Source: Jaltomata sinuosa
Taxonomy: Eukaryota; Streptophyta; Magnoliopsida; Solanales; Solanaceae
NCBI GenBank assembly: GCA_003996215.1
Contig: QJPP01001744.1
Coordinates: forward strand, 62,001-126,000
Length of the DNA stretch: 64,000 nt
Direction: 5' to 3'
The notes beneath the pieces were generated by a model. That model saw only the letters and a list, made by a program, of their open reading frames with translations, ran no database searches and was not told the origin of the DNA. Shown piece by piece: positions 54,959 to 64,000 of the stretch (the stretch's first letter is position 1; the number at the start of each line of letters is the position of its first letter). The translations under genes and the position numbers were made by a program.

Positions 54959-57486
54959 TGTAACACTCCAAAAATCCTAAGCTAATACCCTAACCTTTTC
55001 CATGAGTGTAATGATCATTTTCCTAGTGTTGTGAGTGCTTTGTATGCGAATTATGTTCATAAGAAACTCCTATCATCAAGTTAAGTCGCAAGCACCTCAC
55101 CCAAGTAAGACTAAACTAGGGTCAACTTCAATCATTTATTCCTCCTAAATTATAAAGAGTCGGGTATCCAAGTACCCACCAAATTAAAGATTTTTGAGTC
55201 TTCTTTCCAATGCCACCGACTGCGCATTAATCCGAGTTCAGAGTAAAACGTTATGGGCAATTTACTGCAACACTATCAGTGAGTACAGGCAGGGATGACG
55301 AACCGTAGTTCTGAACCACGGTCCGTACTGTGAATCATGATTTCCGACCTGAACCTCAAAATTTTTATCTTTAAAACCACTGGTTGGTTCAAGACCCGTA
55401 GACCAAAACCACGGTCAGTAGAGTGACTCGTGGTTTGTCAAAATTCAGCTTTTCTACCCAGTTTCCATGAATGAATTAACATGTCCTCATTTTGAACGAA
55501 AGTCCATCTTGTAACCCGTGGAATCACCTTCAAAGAGGTATCAAGTCCTCTAAATTCCAAGAGTGGGTTGACGACTCATCAACCTATTCCACGACCCGTT
55601 CTTCAACTCGTAATCCCCGAGGATCAGAGGATTCTCATATCCTAAAGTCGGAACCACGAGTCAACAGGACGGCCCATCATCCTGAACCACGGACCATAGA
55701 GTGACTCATGGTGTTGAGTTCTACTAGACCCCTAGAAGTGGCATTTGAAACCACGGATCAGTTGACGGCTCGTCTTTTAGGATGACGGAACGTGGACTGA
55801 CTCGTGGTCTCTGAAGACTACTCTTTCCAGCTTTTTCCAAGTTTAAGTCTAGGGGTATTTTTATAATTTTCCACTCTTTTAACTCCTATACTAAGTCGTT
55901 TTAAGCCAATTTAGAAGTATTTTTACTCCCACTTGGCCTTAGTGCTCTCCCATTCTTTCAATCAACTTCCAAAAGAAGAAAAGGAGTTCCATCTTCTCAA
56001 GCTTCAAGTTAGGGTTTCAAGCTCCAAGTCTCAAGCTCCAAGTTCAAGCCTCCTCTTCTTTTCAATTTCAAATGGGTTAACTTCAATCAAGGTATGTGGG
56101 TATTCAACAATGGGTTCCTTTCACCCTTGTGGTCAAAACTCCAAATCTTTATTTTGATTTCATGAACTTTCAAATTAGGGTTCTTATCCAATTCTTATGG
56201 GTTTTGCTATAAATTGCCTTCTCATGATTTTATTATGAAACAACTACTAAATTGCATGATTTTGCATTGGTTTTTACATATGAAATCCTATTTTGAATTG
56301 AAGGCTAATTATGGTAAATCCTACATGCATGGTTTGATTTAAGAAAATTAGGAAATTGATAACATGGATTCTCTTGAATTTTTTCAAGCAAGTGCTTGCC
56401 TAGTTCCTATGTTCTATGAAAATCTATGTTATTATGAAATTGAAATAGTGCCATTCAAATTTCTAAGTTATGAACTATTATGCAAGACAAGACACCCGAT
56501 GTACCATCAATGCTCATGAATTATTTTCTAAAACCAAGGTTCGTGAGTAGTACCAAGATCTGGGGTATGAACATGTTTATGAACAAGTTTTGACATCTAG
56601 ATATGTCACATGTATGTGAGCCTCATGCTATATATGTTTTGGGAGTAGTATTTAGCATCGAGTTGGATTAGGTGAGGGTACCCTTAGTCCCAGAACTACG
56701 TGCCACCATAGGTGCCCTCTGTGGCTTATGACAGGATCCTGGTATGACATGGTTCTAACTTTGGCCGGTTAGGACAACCTTTTCAGTATGGGTGCATGAA
56801 ACTGGACTCCATGTAGCTCAGCATGGTTTAATGTCGATTAAGAGAAGCTCACGCATGTTTATTTTCAAGCTAATAAAATATATGATACTCTACTTTGAAG
56901 CCTGACTTTATTTCATGTTTTATGCCTTATATCTTGATATTTTCTTATGCTATCTCTCTACATACACGAACTCATTTCAAGCATGTTTTAAGTATGTTTT
57001 TATCATGATTATGCATATCTCACATACTCAGTACATTCCATAGTACAGACCACATACTTCTTTGTGCCGCATCCTATTATGATGTAGATTCTGTGGCCCG
57101 CTCCCCAGTCCGTGGCTAGTATATCAGCAGCATATCTAGTTAGCTTGGTGAGTCCTCCTCCTTTGAGGACTTGGAGTTTAGTTTCATTTTAGTATTTAGA
57201 TTGTGTACTCAGTATTTCAGTATTAAGAGTTAGCTGAGGGCTTGTCCTAGCAACTCGCCAGTAGTAGAGGCTTTCAGACGTAGAGTTAGACATTCAGCTG
57301 TATTCAAATTTTCACCCTTAGATTTTTACTTATATAAACAGGTTGAGTTTCTCATTACTTCAGTTAAGCTTCCGTTATTATGTTTTGTTCAGTTTTTAAG
57401 TCATGCTAATGCCTGAGGGTTATCTTGAGATCACTTATGATCTTGGGTCCCGTGTTACATCCAGGGGGTATGATCGGGGCATGATA
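54959..57486 (+). repeat. Tek-4 5' LTR
   Basis: It starts TGTAACACTCCAAAAATCC and ends GGGGCATGATA (TG..TA; both copies end in TA rather than the usual CA). 2528 bp. The palindrome cluster at about 55265-55810 is rich in ACCACGG/CCGTGGT motifs. ORFs at 55492-55704 and 55933-56157 are chance frames. Confidence 0.92.
55408..55434. repeat. Hairpin in Tek-4 LTR
   Basis: Arms ACCACGGTCA and TGACTCGTGGT (one bulged base) enclose a 6-base loop. Several related copies follow (CCACGGACC...GTGACTC at about 55685) and the 3' LTR has the set at about 60555-61050. Confidence 0.8.
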
Positions 57487-57489
57487 AAC

Positions 57490-57502
57490 TTGGTATCAGA
57501 GC
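57490..57502 (+). other. Tek-4 primer-binding site
   Basis: TTGGTATCAGAGC, three bases after the LTR, is a perfect initiator-Met-tRNA type site. Confidence 0.9.
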
Positions 57503-57695
57503 ATCAGGTTCAAGAGTCCTAGGGTGTCTGAAAGCCGCATCAAGTAGAGTCTCTTTCATGGGTGTGAAACGTGCCATACTTATGAGAGGGAGGCTTTGAG
57601 GTGTTTTAGGAAAAACTTCACTTCTTCATGTTCACTATCGTTCGATAGTTTGACTCTACTTACCCTTCTAATCTATTCTGTACGCATTTCAGATA

Positions 57696-58180
57696 ATGTC
57701 TCCACGAAGAAACCCCATGAGGAGTGCTAATCCAACCACTCTAGATCATGAGGTTACGAATGCAGAATTTTGTGAAGCCATATTTATGTTGGCTCAAGCC
57801 ATGACAACTCAGTTGAATGAGAAAGAGGAACTAAAAAAGAGGAAGAGGAAGAGGAAGAGCAAGAAGACCGGAACATCGAACCAATCATCTTCTCAGCAGA
57901 GGTCATCTAGACCAACCCCATCTTCAGTTAGCACACCTGCTCTCGATTCTCAGTCTTGACATAATAGGGCGCTGAAGACCTTGAGGTACCCTCGTTGTAG
58001 TAGATGCGATAAATTTCATCTAGGTGAGTACCTTGATAGCAAAGGGAGGTGTTTTAGGTGTGGTTAGTTAGGCCATAGGATCAGGTATTGCCCCTCATCT
58101 AAGCAGAGCAACGGTGGTGTTCAGCTCCAAAACCAATTCCTTTCATTGCCTAGCTAGCCGGGTAAGAGTATTCCTCTAGA
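57696..58180 (+). pseudogene. gag: Tek-4 gag, internally deleted
   Basis: It begins MSPRRNPMRSANPTTLDHEV (homologous to the Tek-3 start), then after ~40 residues jumps to a Lys/Arg-rich stretch (KKRKRKRKSKK) and a Gln/Ser linker. The capsid core is missing. A TGA at 57957 is followed by CDKFHLGEYLDSKGRC and a zinc knuckle (CFRCG-x-LGHRIRYC, about 58050-58090) with one stop where the family has Gln. What remains is the N-terminus and the nucleic-acid-binding knuckle. Confidence 0.8.
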
Positions 58181-60197
58181 AGTTGAATCAGGTAAGTCAC
58201 TAGATTTTCTTTCTTTATGCCTCCATAGTCCCCGGACCCCTATTCTTGTTTGGTTGTGAGTTGTCTTAACCTAGAACTAAGTGGGGATAAAAGGGTTGAG
58301 GCCTAGACTTTTAGGTGAAAGAGGGTCTTAGACTATAGAAGGAAGTGGGTATTCGTGCTAGATTCTAGAGTAGTGCATGTTCTGTTAGGGTAAAATGATC
58401 ATAGTTCCTTTGAGAGGTTGGTGAGAGGTCCATAGACTTAGCAGAGTAGCATGAACCTAAGAGGGAGATGGAATGTAGAATCGGTCAAATTTTAGAGGCT
58501 CAGGTAGCGATGCTTGTGGGTGTTAGAACAAACTCAAGAGGGGAGGCAGAAGCTTATTTCCATCCTAGCGTCCTAAGTTTACTTCTTCCATTATGATACC
58601 TTTTGCATGCCTTGTGTGTCAGTGCCATGGTCCTATTTCAGATTCACGCTCATGTTCAAATTCTAGAATGACAAGTGATTGCTTCAGACAACAACTCTAC
58701 TCTTATCCTGTGATTCAATAAATCCCAGCTTTATGCCCTGAGGATTGGTGTCTATGTAAACTCATGTCTCTTAGTATGCTTGATTCTATTTACTCAGTTC
58801 ATTTTTCAGACATGCCTTAATGGCAAATCAAATCATTTTACTTTATGTATATGCTCCGACCTAATTCTTTAAATGGTTTGCGCTTATGATTTCCTTACTT
58901 TAAGGCCCTTGACCTTTGCCTTTGATGACGAGGGGTGGTGATCCCCACCATTTGTGCCTTATGTTCCCAGTATGTGAAATACTCATGCCTATTGCGCTCA
59001 ACTCCTCAACCCTCACCTTGAGTGTCTTGATCACACTAAGTGCAAGTCAAGATCAATATGTAATCATTTATTCATGACGCTCATGCTCCCTCTCTATTCT
59101 TTCAATGATTTTGGTTTATGTTGTTATGAACGTTAGGGGTGAAGGCCTTGTAGTAGCCTAACTGGGAGGTAGCAGATTCCTTTTCCTTGTTATTGTACTT
59201 GTTCCACCTTGACTTCTAGGTGTGGGTGAATCATAAGGTAAGGATTATTCATGCGAAATAGTTAGATGAGTAAGTTTAGTATGTCCCTCTGTAGAAGTTC
59301 TTGAATTTGTGATTCCTATTTATGATAGGGGAGAGGAGATAAGTCTTAAATAGGGTAAGCTAAGAAACCATAAGGTGACCATAGTTATAATCTTGAATAT
59401 CATGATGGGATACATGTGGATATTTGTTTTGCGCAACTAGTGACCCGTTTGTTGGGAGCCCTAGAGTAGTTGGTTGTTGTGATAAGAGGGGATGCTATCC
59501 TTAGAAGATGTTCTTGATGCAAGAGATCTAGTCGAGATAGGTTGAACATGGAGAATCAGGTAGTTAGACTCAGACCTTAGTACCTTTATGTACGCTGTTG
59601 AGGTTGTTAGTTGCAAATGGTAGGAGTGGCATTTAAAAGAGTATAGTTTCCCGTATATCTACTTCTCTCAGTTTGGTGTCCCTTTTGGTTAACTGTGATT
59701 TCTAGAGTATATTTGTTCGTTATGAGTTTTAGCTGAGTTCCTACTCTTATCCCAGACCAGTTATCATGTTGGATATCTAGTTCTTGTCCTATTGGTCGTT
59801 CTTACATTCTCAGCATGTATACGCGTCTTATGAAACCAGCTCAATTTTTATTTTGATCAAAAGTCGATTACCAAGATAGTACTTCAGCTTTTACAACTCA
59901 GTTGAAGGAGCTACTTGGGAAGCAGAATCATCCATGAAGGCTAAGTACCATCACCCTTCTCCTTCCGATTCGGTTTCAGCTTGAGGTAGTAGTTCCAACC
60001 TTAGTATATCCTTCTGAATCTGTTCCATCAGTTTGCCTCAAGCATGTATTCATATTTTCGAAGTTGAATCAGCCATGTTTTAAGTTAAAAAGTTCAGTTT
60101 CATGTTTATTCTTCAGTTTTCATGTTTCATTTTTGGTTGGACTATTTTCCCTCTAGAGTTCCCTTGCTTAGTCTTCATTCGGGGATGAATGATCCCA
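58181..60197 (+). other. Tek-4 interior without coding content
   Basis: About 2 kb of AT-balanced sequence shows no ORF or retroelement motif on either strand. It ends in 'cttcattcggggatgaatgatcccaag', a block seen in front of polypurine tracts of this type. Confidence 0.5.
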
Positions 60198-60209
60198 AGG
60201 GGGAGATAT
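60198..60209 (+). other. Tek-4 polypurine tract
   Basis: AAGGGGGAGATA lies directly before the 3' LTR and primes plus-strand synthesis in such elements. Confidence 0.85.
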
Positions 60210-62746
60210 TGTAACACCCCCAAAATCCTAAGATAATACCTGAACCTTTTCCATGAGTGTAATGATGATTTTCCTAGTGTGGTGAGTGCTTTGGATGCGA
60301 ATCATGTTCATAAGAAACTTCTATCATCAAGTTAAGTCACAAGCACCTCACCCAAGTAAGTTTTCATGTAACACTAAACTAGGGTCAACTTCAATCGATC
60401 ATTCCTCCTAAAATATAAAGAGTTGGGTGGCCTAGTAACCACCAAATTAAAGATATTTGAGTCTTCTTTCCAACGCCACCAACCGCGAATTAATCTGAGT
60501 CTGGAGTAAGAAGTTATGGGCAATTTATTGTAGCACTGTCAGTGATTACGGACAGGGATGACGAACCGTGGTTCTGAACCACGGTCCGTACTGTGACTCA
60601 TGATTTCTGACCTAAACCTTAAAATTTTCATCTTCAAAACCACTGGTTGATTCATGACCCGTAGACCAAAACCACGGTCAATAGAGTGACCCGTGATTTG
60701 TCAAAATTCAGCTTTTCTACCCAGTTTCTATGAATGACTTGACGGGTTGTCATTTGGAATCACCTTCAGAGAGGTACCAAGTCCTCTAAATTCCAAGAGT
60801 GGGTTGACAACTCATCAACCTATTCCATGACCCGTTCTACCACTCGTAATCCCCAAGGATCAGAGGATTCTCATATCCTAAAGTCAGAACCACGAGTCAA
60901 CAGGACGATCCGTCGTCCTGAACCACGGACCGTAGAGTGACTTATGGTGTTGAGTTCTAGTAGACCCCTAGAAGTGGAATTTGAAACCCCGGATCAGTTG
61001 ATGGCTCATCCTTTAGGATGACGGACCGTGGACTGACTCGTGGTCTCTGAAGCCGACTCTTTCTAGCTTTTTCCAAGTTTAAGTCTAGGGGTATTTTTAT
61101 AATTTTCCACTCTTTTAACTCATATACTAAGTTGTTTTATGCCTATTTAGAATTGTTTTTATTCCCACTTGGCCTAAGTTCTCTCCCATTCTTTCAATCA
61201 ACTTCCAAAAGAAGAAAAAGAGTTCCATCTTCTCAAGCTTCAAGTTAGGGTTTCAAGCTCCAAGTCTCAAGCTTCAAGTTCTTGCCTCCTCTTCTTTTCA
61301 ATTTGAAGTGGGTTAGCATCAATCAAGGTATGTAGGTATTCAACAATGGGTTCCTTTCACCCTTGTGGCCAAAACCCCAAATCTTTACTTTTATTTCATG
61401 AACTTTCAAATTAGGGTTCTTACCTAATTCTTATGGGTTTTGCTATAAATTGCCTTCTCATGATTTTATTATGAAACTAGTACTAAATTGTATGATTTTG
61501 CATGGGTTTTTACATATGAACTCTTATTTTAAATTGAAGGCTAATTATGGTAAATTCTACATGCATGGTTTGATTTTAAAAAATTGGGAAATTGATAACA
61601 TGGATTCTCTTGATTTTTTTTCAAGCACGTGCATGCCTAGTTCCTATATTCTATGAAAATCTATGTTATTATGAAATTGAACTAGTGCCATGCAAATTTC
61701 TAAGTTATGAACTATTATGCAATACAAGACACTCGATGTACCATCAATACTCATGAATTATTTTCTAAAACCAAGGTTCGTGAGTAGTACCAAGATCTGG
61801 GGTATGAACATGCTTATGAACAAGTTTTGACATCTATATATGTCACATGTATGTGAAACTCATGCTATATATATATATATATATTTATATATATGTTTTG
61901 GAATTAGTATTTAGCACCGAGTTGGATTAGGTGAGGGTACCCTTAGTCCCAGAAATACGTGCCACCGTAGGTGCCCTATGTGGCTTATGACAGAATCCTG
62001 GTATGACATGGTTCTAACTTTGGCCGGATAGAAAATCCTTTTTCAGTGTGGGTGCATGACACAGGACTTCATGTAGCTCAGCATGGTTTAATGTCAGTTA
62101 AGAGAAACTCCCGCATGTTTATTTTCAAGCTAATAAGTTATATAATACTCAACTTTGAATCCTGACTTTATTTCATGTTTTATGCCTTATATCTTGATAT
62201 TTTCTTATGCTATATCTCTACATACATGAACTCATTTCAAGCATGTTTTATGTATATTTTTATCATGATTATGCATATCTCACATACTCAGTACATTCCA
62301 TAGTACTGACCGCATACTTCTTTGTGTTGCATCCTATTATGATGTAGATTCTGTAGCCCGCTCCCCAGTCTGTGGCTAGTAGATCAGCAGCATATCCAGT
62401 CAGCTTGGTGAGTCCTCCTCCTTTGAGGACTTGGAGTTTAGTTTCATTTTAGTATTTAGATTGTGTACTCAGTATTTCAGTATTTAGAGTTAGCTGGAAT
62501 CTTGTCCCAGCAACTCGCTAGTAGTAGAGGCTTTCAGATATAGAGTCAGACATTCAGCTATATTAAGATTTTCACCCTTAGAATTTTACTTATATAAACA
62601 GGTTGAGTTGCTCATTACTTTAGTTAAGCTTCCGTTATTATGTTTTGTTCAGTTTTTAATTCATGCTAATGCCAGAGGGTTATCTTGAGATCACTTGTGA
62701 TCTTGGGTCCCGTGTTACGTCCAGGAGGTAGGCTCGGGGTGTGATA
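60210..62746 (+). repeat. Tek-4 3' LTR
   Basis: 2537 bp, close match to the 5' LTR. It carries a TA dinucleotide expansion at about 61865-61893 absent from the 5' LTR, and a short extra stretch ('gttttcatgtaacac') near 60360. The ORF at 61450-61656 is chance. Confidence 0.92.
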
Positions 62747-62751
62747 GATTC

Positions 62752-63154
62752 ACTTTTGTGGTGAGTGGCATCATGCACTTGAATTGAAACATGAAGTCTC
62801 TATTTCAATTGAGAGGAATGAATGAGACAAGTTGTGTGGAAAATCTTGAGGCAAACCTTGATTGTCCATGCCAATGACTTGAGAAGCTTAATACCTTGTT
62901 TTGAATGACAAATTCCCTTGATTTCTAAATGAGAATTGAAGTCCTTTTGAAAAAGTTTTGAAATGATTTATTGGCTTGATAATGTGGTGGTTCAAATTGA
63001 GATGAGCATGATAGTTGAGTCTTTTTATTTGTTGTTTTCTTAGTTCTTAGAATAGAGTCGTCTTTTGTGCCATGATTGAGTTTTAGAGCATAATTCATTC
63101 CTTATCTTGTGAGTATCTTACTTAAGGACAAACAATAGTTCAAGTTTGGGGGTT
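62752..63154 (+). other. Ath-A 3' internal end and polypurine tract
   Basis: Ath-A resumes after Tek-4. No coding. It ends with AGTTTGGGGGTT (63143-63154), a polypurine-type tract, immediately before the LTR start. Confidence 0.75.
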
Positions 63155-64000
63155 TGATGAGTCGATAATCTACCAACTTATTTAGCCTTTAATCATAAAT
63201 TATTTCCATGTTTAGATAAGATTTAGAGGTTCTTATGGCCTTTATTGACATGAATGCACGTACTTCTATTCTAAGGTGGAAAACAAGGAATTAGACCTAA
63301 AAGAGCTGAAAAAGAGTTAAAGTGTGAAGTGATTAAACAAGATTGAGATTCTACTGAGAGGTACGGACCTTGTGCGATACATACAACACAAGGTGCGGTT
63401 CGTACCTCCCACCGCAAAAAGTTCAGAGTCAGCTAAAGAATCTATTAAAGAGTGCGGTCGCTGTACAATTGTTTACATTGCCTGGTGCAAACCGCACCGT
63501 ACTTCGTATGAAGGCTAAAGATTGGCTGAAGTCTCTAGTTCACATATATGGAGCTGTATGATGCGCACATTGTGTCGTGCGAACCGCACGTCATCTCGCA
63601 TGTCTCCCGGAAGGAATTTTTTTCCATCTTTGTATGATGAACTGGGAACATTCTAAAACCCAATTCAGGCACATATTTAAATAGTTTTGAACAGTTTTTG
63701 AAATAGTTTTAATTAGTGAGCAAGTTTTCTCTCCAAGAAAGATGAAGAGGGTTTCACTCAAATTCCTTCTTCCTAACTCTTGGAATCATCATTCTTGTAA
63801 AAAGTGAGCTTGGATATTGAATATTTAGCTTGAATGAAAGGGAATTTTACTTACCCACTTTGGTATTATTCTTTATTCCTCTAGCATGAGTAGCTAAACT
63901 TCTTGTCTAGGGATGTGTTGATAATGGGTGCTTGATAAATGGGTATGGGTGTTGCTAATTTGTGTTTCTAATTGCTAATATGACATGGGTCTAATGATTT
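63155..64000 (+). repeat. Ath-A 3' LTR, cut by the window edge
   Basis: It starts TGATGAGTCGATAATCTACC and matches 2199-3040 closely. 846 of about 1500 bp are visible. The GTGCG motif cluster is at about 63360-63600. The ORF at 63370-63561 is a chance frame. Confidence 0.92.

Larger units (their letters stand above)
54959..62746 (+). mobile_element. Tek-4: non-autonomous Tekay-type element, gag only
   Basis: Two LTRs of ~2.53 kb flank a 2.7 kb interior. GATTC at 54954-54958 and at 62747-62751 is a perfect 5 bp target duplication. The interior has an initiator-Met-type primer site, a shrunken gag and a polypurine tract, but no protease, reverse transcriptase or integrase. It fits the TR-GAG type of non-autonomous element that needs a partner's enzymes. 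Confidence 0.92.
2199..64000 (+). mobile_element. Ath-A: Athila-like LTR retrotransposon, interrupted twice, right end outside window
   Basis: This is the outer frame for most of the window. Its parts in order are a 1503 bp 5' LTR, a degenerate tRNA-Asp-type primer site, gag and protease pseudogenes, a spacer with a CT-rich leader, an env-like ORF, a 3' non-coding region, a polypurine tract and the beginning of the 3' LTR. Tek-2 splits the spacer (7817-51456) and Tek-4 splits the 3' region (54959-62746). Both insertions have matching target duplications, so the Ath-A pieces join up cleanly. The whole reverse transcriptase/RNase H/integrase region is missing between about 6290 and the spacer. 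Ath-B is a second copy in reverse orientation and allows a direct comparison. The clade assignment rests on the gag motifs (RLRLFPFSL, GEATTWLEKLP), the PR region and the primer-site type. Confidence 0.85.

Noticed and set aside
1..64000. tRNA, rRNA or intact host genes
   Set aside because: No cloverleaf with A/B boxes, no rRNA-like stretch and no multi-exon host gene was recognised; the primer-binding sites match tRNA 3' ends but are not tRNA genes.

Overview
This window is plant nuclear heterochromatin. It is almost entirely nested LTR retrotransposons plus one large CACTA DNA transposon, and I see no intact host gene, rRNA or tRNA. Ty3/gypsy Athila-, Tekay- and Ogre-type families, primer-binding sites for plant tRNAs, a captured fragment resembling plant THO1, and AT-rich decayed coding remnants point to a eudicot. 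Solanaceae is my best guess (inference only). Working labels used below: Tek-1 to Tek-4 (Tekay/Del-type chromoviruses), Ath-A and Ath-B (one Athila-like family), Ogr (Tat/Ogre type) and the CACTA element.

Layout. A decayed Tek-1 LTR (261-2198) is interrupted by Ath-A, which runs on the + strand from 2199 past the right edge of the window. Ath-A has its 5' LTR at 2199-3701, a broken gag and protease at 3826-6290, a spacer with a CT-rich leader, then an env-like ORF at 51828-53281, and its 3' LTR begins at 63155. Tek-2 (7817-51456, target duplication TCTTC/TCTTT) is inserted in the Ath-A spacer. Tek-4 (54959-62746, target duplication GATTC) is inserted in the Ath-A 3' region.

Inside Tek-2 there are further insertions. 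A 6.8 kb CACTA element (9589-16357, target duplication TCT) lies in its 5' LTR. A truncated Tek-3 (17494-21297) lies in its gag. Ath-B (21298-28864, - strand) lies at the reverse transcriptase/RNase H junction. Ogr (30461-48488, target duplication AGGGT/AGGGC) lies just before the chromodomain tail of pol. A ~380 bp GC-richer block, possibly organellar DNA, sits in the Tek-2 3' LTR (49219-49596).

How the parts relate. Ath-A, Ath-B, Ogr and Tek-4 all keep gag but have lost reverse transcriptase and integrase, so they could only have moved using enzymes from elsewhere. Only Tek-2 retains RNase H, integrase and chromodomain remnants. Both Ath copies share an unusual layout: a CT-rich leader, a GT splice donor, a ~1.1 kb intron and an AG acceptor just before the env-like start codon. 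Most LTR families here also carry their own cluster of short inverted repeats about 200-500 bp (up to 850 bp) into the LTR. I consider the shared inverted-repeat architecture, the spliced env-like gene and the THO1-derived exon in the CACTA element the most interesting observations. All protein identifications are from memory of family motifs; no search was run.
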